Source: UBA1422 sp041752735
GTDB lineage: Bacteria > Bacillota > Clostridia > Peptostreptococcales > Anaerovoracaceae
Direction: 5' to 3'
NCBI GenBank assembly: GCA_041752735.1
Contig: JBGSVW010000035.1
Location: 62,001-126,000 of the forward strand
DNA: 64,000 nt
How positions within the stretch are numbered: the first letter of the stretch is position 1; every line of letters starts with the position of its first letter. A program made the translations under genes and the position numbers. The notes under the pieces are model-generated. The model had not been told where the DNA came from and did no database searches. It saw only the letters and a list, made by a program, of their open reading frames with translations. Below, one piece after another: positions 43,580 to 52,459 of this stretch.

Positions 43580-44758
43580 ATGAGAGAAGTTGTAATTGTA
43601 AGTGCTGTCCGAACGCCCATCGGAAGCTTCGGAGGGACATTAAAAGATACCTCGGCAAGAACATTAGGTGCAATCGCCGTGAAGGCTGCCATCGAAAGAG
43701 CCGGTATTGACCCAGCTTCTATTGATGAAGTGTTAATGGGAAATGTATTGCAAGGCGGGCTGGGACAGAACCCGGCCAGACAAATTGCCATCGATGCGGG
43801 CATTCCGTTGGAAGTACCTTCCATGACCATCAATAAAGTTTGTGGCTCCGGACTACGTGCAGTAGGACTGGCAGCACAGATGATTAAAGCCGGTGACGCA
43901 GATATTGTTGTTGCTGGCGGCACCGAAAACATGAGCATGTCATCATATGTCATGCCAAAAGCAAGATGGGGTGCCAGAATGGGAGATGCCAAGCTGATTG
44001 ACACCATGGTCCATGATGGCTTAACGGATGCCTTTAGTGGCGTACATATGGGGATTACCGCCGAAAATATCAATGACCAATGGGGTCTGACTCGTGAAGA
44101 GCAGGATGCCTTTGCGGCCAACTCCCAACAAAAGGCAGAAGCTGCCATCAAATCCGGCGCGTTCAAAGATGAAATCGTTCCGGTGATTATTCCTCAGCGA
44201 AAAGGGGATCCCATCGTTTTTGATACTGATGAATTTCCCAAAGCCGGCGTAACTGCCGAAGGACTCGCCAAATTAAGTCCTGCATTCAAGAAAGATGGTT
44301 CGGTTACAGCAGCCAACGCCTCCGGAATCAACGATGCAGCCGCGGCTGTCATTGTTATGTCCAAAGAAAAAGCAGACGAACTGGGAATCAAACCACTTTG
44401 CACCATCAAATCTTATGCATCTGCAGGTGTAGATCCTCAGATTATGGGAATTGGACCCATTCCAGCCACAAAAAAAGCGCTCGAAAAGGCTGGCCTAGAT
44501 ATGGCTGATTTGGACCTGATAGAGGCCAACGAAGCATTTGCGGCACAGTCTCTGGCTGTTGGCAAAGATTTAGGAATTGATCCCGCTAAGTTGAATATCA
44601 ATGGTGGCGCTATCGCATTGGGGCATCCCATTGGCGCATCAGGTACCAGAATCCTAGTTACTTTGATTTATGCCATGCAAAAGCAAGAAGCTAAATATGG
44701 TTTAGCAACGCTATGCATCGGTGGTGGACAAGGGACAGCATTAATCGTCGAGAAATAG
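43580..44758 (+). CDS. thlA: Acetyl-CoA C-acetyltransferase (thiolase)
   Basis: A 392-residue thiolase condensing two acetyl-CoA to acetoacetyl-CoA (or the reverse). The acyl-enzyme Cys in NKVCGSGLRA (near 88), the GGAIALGHPIGASG His (near 349) and the C-terminal Cys in LCIGGGQG (near 378) are present. AAAGGAGG supports ATG 43580. It stands alone with a terminator after it, and is followed by an exporter gene. It supports butyrate or other C4 metabolism, or fatty-acid or amino-acid degradation, though no other genes of such a pathway are adjacent. Confidence 0.97.
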   Translation: MREVVIVSAVRTPIGSFGGTLKDTSARTLGAIAVKAAIERAGIDPASIDEVLMGNVLQGGLGQNPARQIAIDAGIPLEVPSMTINKVCGSGLRAVGLAAQMIKAGDADIVVAGGTENMSMSSYVMPKARWGARMGDAKLIDTMVHDGLTDAFSGVHMGITAENINDQWGLTREEQDAFAANSQQKAEAAIKSGAFKDEIVPVIIPQRKGDPIVFDTDEFPKAGVTAEGLAKLSPAFKKDGSVTAANASGINDAAAAVIVMSKEKADELGIKPLCTIKSYASAGVDPQIMGIGPIPATKKALEKAGLDMADLDLIEANEAFAAQSLAVGKDLGIDPAKLNINGGAIALGHPIGASGTRILVTLIYAMQKQEAKYGLATLCIGGGQGTALIVEK

Positions 44759-44810
44759 GGCACCTAGTGACAAGCACATTAATACAGAAGCATCGACAAT
44801 AAGCAGTACG

Positions 44811-44840
44811 AAAACCCCGACCAGCAGGCCGGGGTTTTTT
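44811..44840 (+). terminator. Terminator of the thiolase gene
   Basis: AAAACCCCG (44811-44819) pairs with CGGGGTTTT (44830-44838), followed by T residues to 44840. A typical rho-independent structure. Confidence 0.92.
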
Positions 44841-44889
44841 ATGGGGTTTTTACCGTGACCGCTTGAAAAAACAACAAAAAAAAGGCATA

Positions 44890-46290
44890 ATGAAGTACAT
44901 GAGCAAACAACACACAAAAGAGCAAAGCGGAACATTGTTAGTATCCGTTACGACAGCTTTCATTTCAACTTTTATGGGCAGTGCTTTGAATTTATCGATT
45001 CCAAGTATGGGGCAGCATTTTGGCGTAAGCGCGGCCTTGGTTGGCTGGGTTGTCACTGCATACATGTTGGCGGTTGCTGCAATGTCGGTACCCATGGGTA
45101 AAATAGCTGATACCTACGGGCGGAAACCTATTTTAATCTGGGGGGTATTTGCATTCAGTCTGACAGGTTTATTGGCAGTCCTTGCCTGGAACATCTGGGC
45201 CATGATCATATTTAGGATTGCGCAAGGCGTGGCTGGTGCTATGATTTTTTCAACGAATACAGCCATCCTCATCAGTGCTTTCCCCCCTGAAGAGCGCGGA
45301 AAAGTATTGGGAAAATTGACGGCATCCACTTACCTTGGTCTTTCCATAGGTCCTGTGGTCGGGGGAGTCCTCAATCATTATTTTGGCTGGCAGTCCATTT
45401 TTGCGATTTCATCCGTGGTTGGGTTTGTTGCATTTGCAACTGCGTTTCGTCGGCTACCCAGAAATGAAGTCCATGAACTTGGAACGATGCTGGATTTGAC
45501 AGGAATGGCATACTATGTAGTCATGATTGTGATGACATTGTATGGCCTTTCCAACATATCAACAGTGGAATATGCCTGGATATTTGTTGTGTGCGGCTTG
45601 TTGGTGGGGATTCTTTTCGTAAGACGAGAACTTAAAATCGATGCGCCAATGCTTCAACTTCGGATCTTTTTGCACAACCGGGTGTTCACTTTTTCCAATG
45701 TTGCGACCTTGCTGAACTATGGTGCCACCTTTGCCGTTGGCTATCTGTTGTCCATCTACCTACAGCTGGTCATGGGATATACATCTCAAACCGCAGGAAT
45801 AATCCTTGTTTGCCAGCCTATTGTGATGGCACTCTTTTCTCCATTTGCCGGGCGGCTTTCAGATAGAATTTCGCCACACAAAATCGCATCCCTGGGTATG
45901 GCCATTTGCGCTATGAATCTGTTGCTTTTTGCTTTCATCGACGAAGCCACACCGTTGTGGGTGATTATAGGTGGACTGATGTTTGTTGGATTGGGATTTG
46001 CATTGTTCTCATCCCCCAATACCAATGCGGTGATGGCCTGTGTCCAAAGGCAGGAATATAGCATCGCATCATCAATCTTGGCCACAATGCGTTCCGTTGG
46101 GCACAGTAGTAGTATGGCCATTGTCACCGTGGTCATCGGTGCGTATATGGGGAATATTGGTATGGTGGATGCAACGATAGAACAACTGGTGCAAACCATG
46201 CATACGGCTTTTGGTATATTTACCATACTATGTCTGGTTGGCATACCGCTTTCCCTAAGTAGGGGAACAAAAAAAATTAAAAATGCCTGA
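44890..46290 (+). CDS. MFS multidrug exporter, DHA2-like
   Basis: A 466-residue major-facilitator protein with about 14 hydrophobic helices. MGKIADTYGRKPI is the loop 2-3 motif A, and FRIAQGVAGAMIFSTNTAILISAFP resembles motif C-adjacent sequence of the EmrB/QacA (DHA2) group. It likely exports drugs or metabolites by proton antiport. ATG 44890 is preferred: an AAAGG-type site lies upstream; starts at 44863 and 44899 remain possible. It is flanked by a terminator on the left and trpB on the right (44 bases). Confidence 0.9.
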   Translation: MKYMSKQHTKEQSGTLLVSVTTAFISTFMGSALNLSIPSMGQHFGVSAALVGWVVTAYMLAVAAMSVPMGKIADTYGRKPILIWGVFAFSLTGLLAVLAWNIWAMIIFRIAQGVAGAMIFSTNTAILISAFPPEERGKVLGKLTASTYLGLSIGPVVGGVLNHYFGWQSIFAISSVVGFVAFATAFRRLPRNEVHELGTMLDLTGMAYYVVMIVMTLYGLSNISTVEYAWIFVVCGLLVGILFVRRELKIDAPMLQLRIFLHNRVFTFSNVATLLNYGATFAVGYLLSIYLQLVMGYTSQTAGIILVCQPIVMALFSPFAGRLSDRISPHKIASLGMAICAMNLLLFAFIDEATPLWVIIGGLMFVGLGFALFSSPNTNAVMACVQRQEYSIASSILATMRSVGHSSSMAIVTVVIGAYMGNIGMVDATIEQLVQTMHTAFGIFTILCLVGIPLSLSRGTKKIKNA

Positions 46291-46334
46291 CTGTGTTTAC
46301 AGCGGCACAAGGAACAATATATTAGGAGGAACCC

Positions 46335-47555
46335 ATGAAAAAAGAAATTGATTTCAGAACTTATCTAAAAGATTATCCGAACAAAAACGGATATTTCGGT
46401 GAATATGGCGGATCGTTTTTACCGCCTCAGTTGGTGCCGGCTATGAACGAAATAACCGAAGCCTACAACACCATCTGTCATTCTGCACAATTCATTAGTG
46501 AGCTACGACGAATTCGCAGGGAGTTCCAGGGGAGACCAACACCGGTTTACCATTGTGAACGTCTGTCTAAGGATTTGGGAACGACTCAGATTTATTTGAA
46601 GCGTGAAGACCTGAACCACACGGGGGCACACAAGCTAAACCACTGCATGGGTGAAGGTCTGCTGGCCAAGTATATGGGCAAGAAGAAACTGATTGCCGAA
46701 ACCGGCGCAGGGCAGCACGGCGTGGCATTAGCCACGGCGGCGGCTTTCTTTGGATTGGAATGCGAAATTCACATGGGTGAAGTGGACATAGCTAAGCAAG
46801 CACCCAATGTGGCCAGAATGCGACTACTTGGCGCAAAAGTAGTGCCGGTTACTCATGGACTCAAAACCCTTAAAGAAGCTGTGGATTCAGCCTTTGATGC
46901 GTATATGCAACAGTATACGGATTCTATCTATTGTATCGGATCCGTCGTCGGGCCACATCCTTTTCCCATGATGGTCAGAGATTTTCAAAAGGTAGTAGGA
47001 GATGAAGCCAGAGAGCAATTCCTAGAAATGACTGGGAATTTGCCGGATGCCATCGTGGCTTGCGTTGGTGGTGGCAGCAATGCCATGGGTCTTTTCTCTG
47101 CGTTCTTAAATGACCCTGTTGAAATTTACGGCGTCGAGCCTTTGGGTAGGGGTACCACCCTAGGCGATCATGCAGCATCCTTGACCTATGGTGAAAAAGG
47201 AATCCTACATGGATTCCAGAGCATTATGCTAAAAGACAGCGAGGGGGGGCCGGCACCCGTCTACTCAGTGGCCAGTGGTCTTGATTATCCTTCCAGCGGA
47301 CCAGAACATGCATTTCTTCGGGACGTCGGTAGAGTTCACTATGATGTCATTGATGACAATGAGGCAATTGATGCTTTCTTTAAGTTATCCAGATATGAAG
47401 GAATTATTCCAGCCATCGAAAGCGCTCATGCTGTGGCATATGCCATGAAACTTGCTCAACAGGATGATAATCCGGGATTTGTTCTGGTCAACTTAAGTGG
47501 GCGGGGAGATAAAGACATGGATTATGTACTGGAAACCTACGGTGACAGACTTTAA
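46335..47555 (+). CDS. trpB: Tryptophan synthase beta chain, orphan
   Basis: A 406-residue TrpB that condenses indole (or serine products) with L-serine to tryptophan using PLP. Visible are FGEYGGSFLP, the PLP lysine in NHTGAHKLNH (usually KINN), AETGAGQHGVALA, the phosphate-binding CVGGGSNAMG and the C-terminal SGRGDKDMDYV. Length is typical. No trpA or other trp gene lies nearby. AGGAGG precedes the ATG. It may act with a distant alpha subunit, salvage indole, or use another substrate. Confidence 0.92.
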   Translation: MKKEIDFRTYLKDYPNKNGYFGEYGGSFLPPQLVPAMNEITEAYNTICHSAQFISELRRIRREFQGRPTPVYHCERLSKDLGTTQIYLKREDLNHTGAHKLNHCMGEGLLAKYMGKKKLIAETGAGQHGVALATAAAFFGLECEIHMGEVDIAKQAPNVARMRLLGAKVVPVTHGLKTLKEAVDSAFDAYMQQYTDSIYCIGSVVGPHPFPMMVRDFQKVVGDEAREQFLEMTGNLPDAIVACVGGGSNAMGLFSAFLNDPVEIYGVEPLGRGTTLGDHAASLTYGEKGILHGFQSIMLKDSEGGPAPVYSVASGLDYPSSGPEHAFLRDVGRVHYDVIDDNEAIDAFFKLSRYEGIIPAIESAHAVAYAMKLAQQDDNPGFVLVNLSGRGDKDMDYVLETYGDRL

Positions 47556-47662
47556 CAAAAAATGATATACTATAAATCTAAGATTGATACAATTGATAAG
47601 ACATTTTATCAAGCGAAAAGATCAATCAATCAACAGACTAAGAACAGAAGGGGGATAGTTCT

Positions 47663-49138
47663 GTGTTTGAAATCATTCGGAATTGGACGGACCAGCCTTT
47701 CGTCAGCTATTTTTTCATCGGCACTTATATTGTGAACTTCTTTATTTCGTTGATCATTATATTTGTCGAAAGAAAAAATCCTGCCGCGACAGTAGCTTGG
47801 ATTATGATACTATTCCTGATTCCCATAGGTGGGATTATTCTGTATATATTTTTATCCCAAAATATTGCACGAAAAAAGATTTTCAAATTAACCAAGGACG
47901 AAGAATGGCTAACAACAAACTCCCTTGACAAGCAGAATGCAGAAATACAAAACGGTTCTTTCGTATTTTCTACCCATGAATCCAAATTATGGCGAGATCT
48001 GATCCGTCTCAACCAGATTTATGGGCGCGCATACTATACTCAGGATAACCAAGTTGAAATTTTATCTGATGGGAACAAACTGTTCCAACGTTTGCTGGAA
48101 GACATCAAAGCCGCAAAAGAAAGAATCAATGTCATGTTTTTCATTTTGAAAAACGATGCAGTTGGCAAAGCCTTTGTGGATGCATTGACTGAAAAAGCCA
48201 GAAGTGGTGTAGAAGTCCGGTTGTTGGTGGATGCTTTGGGCAGCAGATTTGTCAATCATGGCATGTTGAGCCAATTCATTCAAGCCGGGGGGAAATATGC
48301 TCTGTTTTTTCCTGCAGAAATTAAAATTATCAACCGGAGACTGAATTATCGTAATCATAGAAAATTGATGATTATCGACGATGCCATTGGATACGTGGGC
48401 GGTTTCAATATTGCCAGAGAATACTTAGGAATGAAGAAAAAATTTGGTTACTGGCGGGATACCCATCTTCGGATTATGGGTGGTAGTGTGCAGGATATGA
48501 ATTACCGATTCCTGCAGGACTGGCGTTTCGCTTCCAAAGAACCATTGGATCTTTCTAAGGTTTTTTTCGAACCTGCCAAAGCGGCAGGCGCAACTGGGGT
48601 GCAAATCGTATCCTGTGGACCGGACTCAGATCGTCAGGAAATCAAACGTGCCTTCATGAAGATGATCACCTCGGCCACAAAGAATATTTTTATTCAAACC
48701 CCGTATTTTGTGCCTGATCAGTCCATTTTGGAATCTCTCAAAATGGCATCTCAATCCGGCATTGACGTGCGGATTATGATTCCATGTAAGCCAGACCACA
48801 TGTTTGTTTATTGGGCCACGTATTCATTTGTTGGCGAGATGTTGAAAGATGGTGTGCGGGTTTATATATACGAAAACGGTTTTCTCCATGCCAAAACCAT
48901 TACCGTGGACGGTGAAGTCTGTTCGGTGGGATCTGCCAATTTTGACAACCGCAGTTTTAAACTAAACTTTGAGGCCAATGCATTTTTATATGATGGCCAT
49001 GTGACCAAAGAACTCGAAAAAATCTACAAGGAAGATTTGAAGCAATGCAGGCAGTTGACCTGGAAAGAGTATATTGCGCGACCCATTAGCATTCGCATCA
49101 AAGAGGCCTTTTCCCGCTTGCTGTCCGATTTCCTTTAG
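47663..49138 (+). CDS. cls: Cardiolipin synthase (phospholipase D family)
   Basis: A 491-residue membrane enzyme that joins phosphatidylglycerols to cardiolipin. Two N-terminal helices (about 10-30 and 40-60) precede two HKD active sites: NHRKLMIIDDAIGYVGG (near 230) and HAKTITVDGEVCSVGSANFDNRS (near 413). The start is GTG 47663 after AAGGGGGA. The M50 protease gene begins 3 bases after its stop, implying one transcript. Small TTGATAA/TTATCAA inverted repeats lie at 47593-47612 in the promoter region. Confidence 0.96.
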   Translation: MFEIIRNWTDQPFVSYFFIGTYIVNFFISLIIIFVERKNPAATVAWIMILFLIPIGGIILYIFLSQNIARKKIFKLTKDEEWLTTNSLDKQNAEIQNGSFVFSTHESKLWRDLIRLNQIYGRAYYTQDNQVEILSDGNKLFQRLLEDIKAAKERINVMFFILKNDAVGKAFVDALTEKARSGVEVRLLVDALGSRFVNHGMLSQFIQAGGKYALFFPAEIKIINRRLNYRNHRKLMIIDDAIGYVGGFNIAREYLGMKKKFGYWRDTHLRIMGGSVQDMNYRFLQDWRFASKEPLDLSKVFFEPAKAAGATGVQIVSCGPDSDRQEIKRAFMKMITSATKNIFIQTPYFVPDQSILESLKMASQSGIDVRIMIPCKPDHMFVYWATYSFVGEMLKDGVRVYIYENGFLHAKTITVDGEVCSVGSANFDNRSFKLNFEANAFLYDGHVTKELEKIYKEDLKQCRQLTWKEYIARPISIRIKEAFSRLLSDFL

Positions 49139-49141
49139 GGA

Positions 49142-49906
49142 ATGGAACAGCAATTTGAAGACAATACACAACGATTGGAGAATAGTATGCAACGAATGAT
49201 TAATCCATGGACCTTTGGGCTTCTAGCCTTGCTGGGTTTCTTTGCCATCAGAGATGGTGTGTTGGATGACCCAGCGACCTGGTTAATGAATATTGTGATT
49301 ATGCTTCCTGGCATTGTAATCGGCCTGTCTTTCCATGAATATGCCCATGCGCTTGTGGCATATAAACTAGGCGATGATACCCCCAAAATCCAAGGAAGAG
49401 TGACCATAAACCCCCTGGCCCATATGGATCCCATTGGATTTTTGGCAATATTGTTGATACGATTTGGGTGGGGCAAGCCGGTGGAAATATATCCGGGAAA
49501 TTTCAAAAATCGCCGAAGAGACTCCATTCTGGTTTCCTTGGCGGGTGTCATGATGAACCTGTTCATTGCCACCATTTTTACCTTGGCATTAAAACTGCTT
49601 CTTTCGGTTGTGGACTACAGCTTCTTCGTCACCGGTATGGGGAACAGTATATTTATGATGATTTACTATGTCATATTCATCAACTTGATGCTGATGGTAT
49701 TCAATCTGTTGCCTGTCCCACCTTTGGATGGATTTTCCATTATAACGGAAGTGTTCAATCTTAGAAGAAGTGAGTTTTATTATTGGGTTTCAAACAAAGG
49801 ATTTTTAATCTTGATGGTGTTGATTGTGTTCAACGTCACAGGATTGATTTTAACCCCTGCAATCAACTTTTTAATGGGCATTGTTGACACGGTAATATAC
49901 CTATAA
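49142..49906 (+). CDS. Site-2 protease, M50 family (YwhC-like)
   Basis: A 254-residue integral membrane metalloprotease. The zinc motif H65-E66-x2-H69 (FHEYAH) and D196 in PVPPLDG are present, with about six hydrophobic segments. The NPLAHMDPIGF block is typical of YwhC-like members. It probably cleaves within membranes, for example signal-peptide remnants or anti-sigma factors; the target is unknown. The start just after cls (AGGGA close to the ATG) suggests coupling. A cyclic-di-GMP riboswitch transcription unit begins immediately downstream. Confidence 0.9.
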   Translation: MEQQFEDNTQRLENSMQRMINPWTFGLLALLGFFAIRDGVLDDPATWLMNIVIMLPGIVIGLSFHEYAHALVAYKLGDDTPKIQGRVTINPLAHMDPIGFLAILLIRFGWGKPVEIYPGNFKNRRRDSILVSLAGVMMNLFIATIFTLALKLLLSVVDYSFFVTGMGNSIFMMIYYVIFINLMLMVFNLLPVPPLDGFSIITEVFNLRRSEFYYWVSNKGFLILMVLIVFNVTGLILTPAINFLMGIVDTVIYL

Positions 49907-49944
49907 TAACTACAAAAGAAATATTTGGAATGCGAGGGTTGCGC

Positions 49945-49973
49945 TTGACAAAATATGGAATTTGCTATATGAT
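49945..49973 (+). promoter_or_regulatory. Promoter of the cyclic-di-GMP riboswitch unit
   Basis: TTGACA (49945-49950) and TATGAT (49968-49973) are 17 bases apart. The expected start near 49980 lies just upstream of the aptamer. Confidence 0.85.
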
Positions 49974-49984
49974 TGCGCAAAGGG

Positions 49985-50078
49985 ATATCCTATGGCAAAG
50001 TAGTTGAAAAGCTACGACGCAAAGCCAGGGGGCTAAATCGCAAGACATGCCAGCCCGGTTGCTGCACCAGATGGTGCA
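49985..50078 (+). ncRNA. Cyclic-di-GMP-I (GEMM-I) riboswitch aptamer
   Basis: The conserved features are all visible: GGCAAA entering the first helix, a GTAG/CTAC stem with the GAAA-type loop (TTGAAAAG), GACGCAAAGCC in the core, a GGGGGCTAAAT...AGCCC second helix and GGTTGC at the 3' side. A TGCACC/GGTGCA hairpin ends the region and may compete with the downstream terminator. A cell-wall amidase gene follows. Confidence 0.92.
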
Positions 50079-50094
50079 TAGAAATTGACTTCGT

Positions 50095-50131
50095 AATTGC
50101 CATTCGGATTATTCCCGAATGGCAATTTTGT
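50095..50131 (+). terminator. Riboswitch-controlled terminator
   Basis: AATTGCCATTCGG (50095-50107) and CCGAATGGCAATT (50115-50127) form a 13-base-pair stem followed by TTTTGTT, 20 bases before the amidase ribosome binding site. This is the expected expression platform. Whether ligand turns the gene on or off cannot be judged by eye. Confidence 0.9.
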
Positions 50132-50149
50132 TGGGCGGAGGATAGGAAT

Positions 50150-52276
50150 ATGAGATACGAACAAAGAAAAAAGAAGAAAAGCCGTTGGGTGTTAGTCACG
50201 ATACTAGTCTTGACTTTGATGATAAACGGAAATACGTTGGGCGAGGTGCATGGCGTAGAATACACTGCCGCAATTGGAGATCAAAACTATCAAACATTGG
50301 ATGAAGCCATCGCAGCAGTCGCGGAGGGCGAGACCATCCGCCTGCTTAGTCCAATTGAATTCATGACGGATGGAGAATCAGTTGTTGTGAACAAACCGGA
50401 TGTGTCATTTAATCTGGATTTGGGCAAACAATTCATTTCCGGAACCAAAGATGGCGCACTACTCCAAGTTGATGCAGGAAATTTAACTGTATATAATGGC
50501 GAAATTATCAATTCCCTTGAGACAGGTGGACTTGCGGTTTCAGACAATGTGTTGTTCCCCATAGGATATCAGAAGCCCGAAATCATGGGTTCAAGTCTGA
50601 ATATTCCTGCCGCTTATCGTCTTGAATTTACAAACAGTGACAATGGCTCAATAAGATATGGCTCCATTGATGGGGTTCAGGTGCCTCTTGCTGAAGGAAA
50701 TCTGTATGCCGGCGAAAGCACAGCATTCTCGTTTTTCTTTGTACCGGATGTTGGTTACAAAGTTGATTCATTCACCATCAATGGGGATAATCAACCGATT
50801 GTCACGCAATATGATATTTCTGACTTAACCGAAGATCAATCAATCAATGTAAATTTTAGCAAAATTACTTTTACCATTGAACCATTAGCTTATGCCAATA
50901 ATGCTGTATCAAAGTTGGGTCTATCTCAGAAACCATCTCCTGCTACAGTTGAATATGGCGGAAGCCAAACTTTCACATACACGGTCCGCAATGGCTTTCG
51001 ACTCATCGATGTCCTTGTAAACGACGTCAGCATTGGACCTGTGACTACTATTGAGTTAAACAACATTACCACACCACAAAACGTTAAGATTATGCTGGAA
51101 AAAACAGCAATATTTATCATGTTGGATGCAGGACATTTTGAAAACTACAACCATAGCCCAGTGTTATCCAGCTATTATGAAGGCAACACAATGTGGGTAT
51201 ATCATAAATACTTGGAACAATCCCTTGAACTGTATACCAACATCATCGTAGACACCACAAGAGTGAATAATTCCAGAGCCATCGGGGAGGCCTTGCTTCC
51301 GAGTCAAAGAGGGGCAATGGGAGCCGGATATGATTTGGTTCTCTCGGTACACTCCAATGCGGCAAGCACCTCAAGTGCCGATCACCCGGTTGCAATTTAT
51401 ACACTGGATCCGAGGTACTCTTCGGTTTCTAAAACCTTGGGGTTAAAACTGGCTACCAAAGTGGCAGAAATCATGAAAACCTATCAGGGGCCTGAGGTAT
51501 ATTCCAAAGCACAATCTGATGGACGTGATTGGTATGGCATCAATCGCGGCGCAACCGATGTAGGTGTTCCAAGCATCATATTGGAACATTCCTTCCATAC
51601 AAATTATCGAGCAACTGTCTGGTTGTCATCAGATGCTAATTTGCGTACACTTGCGGTAGCAGAGGCTAAAGTCATCGCAGATTATTATGGTATTACCGGT
51701 CAAACACTGATTAATGCACCAGCGACACCTGTTAATTTTGCAGTTTATAATAATGCCTATAACAGCCTGATGATTCGTTGGAGTTTGAATTCCGCTGCAA
51801 CCGGATATGAGATTTACAGATCGACAAGCGCCACAACGGGATACATTAAGGTTGATGCAACCCTCAGAAACTATTATCTGAATGCTGCATTAGTCACCGG
51901 CAAGACATATTACTACAAAGTGAGAGCGTACAAGACAATTGCAGGCAAAACGGTATATAGTGGATTCACTTCAGTCCGTAGCGGAAAACCAATTCCAAAT
52001 ACCCCAACAGAAACAGTTATTCCTGGTGTAAAAAAGGCAACCATAAGCTGGACATATGTTCCCGGTGCTACGGGTTATCAGATTTACAGAGCATACGGTA
52101 CATCGGGTAAGTATTACAAAGTGAAAACCATTTACAATGGGGGAACCCTTAAGTGGACCAACTATAGTAGGGTAAAAGGAAAAGTCTATACCTATAAAGT
52201 GCGGGCTTATCGAGTTGCCAACAAGGTTACAACATTCGGGTATTTTAGCACACCAAAATCTGTTCGAATCAAATAA
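50150..52276 (+). CDS. Secreted N-acetylmuramoyl-L-alanine amidase with fibronectin-type repeats
   Basis: A 708-residue secreted protein. A signal peptide spans about 1-32 (RWVLVTILVLTLMINGNT). A surface beta-rich region follows (about 35-325), then an amidase_3 domain (about 328-525) with zinc/catalytic blocks LDAGH, SVHSNA and SIILEHSFH, and two fibronectin-III-like modules (about 530-705) with GYEIYRS / GYQIYRAYG repeats and YYYKVRAYK. It should hydrolyse peptidoglycan stem-peptide bonds. GGAGG precedes ATG 50150. Expression is under the cyclic-di-GMP riboswitch, linking wall remodelling to the sessile/motile signal. Confidence 0.9.
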   Translation: MRYEQRKKKKSRWVLVTILVLTLMINGNTLGEVHGVEYTAAIGDQNYQTLDEAIAAVAEGETIRLLSPIEFMTDGESVVVNKPDVSFNLDLGKQFISGTKDGALLQVDAGNLTVYNGEIINSLETGGLAVSDNVLFPIGYQKPEIMGSSLNIPAAYRLEFTNSDNGSIRYGSIDGVQVPLAEGNLYAGESTAFSFFFVPDVGYKVDSFTINGDNQPIVTQYDISDLTEDQSINVNFSKITFTIEPLAYANNAVSKLGLSQKPSPATVEYGGSQTFTYTVRNGFRLIDVLVNDVSIGPVTTIELNNITTPQNVKIMLEKTAIFIMLDAGHFENYNHSPVLSSYYEGNTMWVYHKYLEQSLELYTNIIVDTTRVNNSRAIGEALLPSQRGAMGAGYDLVLSVHSNAASTSSADHPVAIYTLDPRYSSVSKTLGLKLATKVAEIMKTYQGPEVYSKAQSDGRDWYGINRGATDVGVPSIILEHSFHTNYRATVWLSSDANLRTLAVAEAKVIADYYGITGQTLINAPATPVNFAVYNNAYNSLMIRWSLNSAATGYEIYRSTSATTGYIKVDATLRNYYLNAALVTGKTYYYKVRAYKTIAGKTVYSGFTSVRSGKPIPNTPTETVIPGVKKATISWTYVPGATGYQIYRAYGTSGKYYKVKTIYNGGTLKWTNYSRVKGKVYTYKVRAYRVANKVTTFGYFSTPKSVRIK

Positions 52277-52289
52277 TATAATCACGTGT

Positions 52290-52323
52290 AAACGGCATGG
52301 CTATAAAGCTATGCCGTTTTTTT
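52290..52323 (+). terminator. Terminator of the amidase gene
   Basis: AAACGGCAT (52290-52298) pairs with ATGCCGTTT (52311-52319), with an inner GCT/AGC extension and a T-run to 52323. Confidence 0.93.
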
Positions 52324-52370
52324 ATGCCACTCTATGAGCCTTCTGAAAAAAGTAGTAAAGGCAGGTAAGA

Positions 52371-52397
52371 TTAGCACTCTACATTGGAGAGTGCTAA
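52371..52397 (+). promoter_or_regulatory. CIRCE element (HrcA operator)
   Basis: TTAGCACTC (52371-52379), nine bases, then GAGTGCTAA (52389-52397) is a perfect CIRCE. A possible -10 TAAGAT (52367-52372) overlaps its left edge with a weak CTGAAA -35. It lies 62 bases before clpB. Confidence 0.97.
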
Positions 52398-52459
52398 AAA
52401 ATGTGTTTACTTTTTGATTCTGTGGATATAAAATAAAAACACATAAGGAGGTGATTCAA

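Noticed and set aside
45786..46310. 174-codon minus-strand frame inside the MFS exporter
   Set aside because: It is antisense to membrane helices and has no ribosome binding site or family resemblance.
47593..47612. TTGATAA/TTATCAA palindrome as a terminator
   Set aside because: It is short, AT-only and lies before the cls start without a T-run, so it is more likely part of a promoter or chance.
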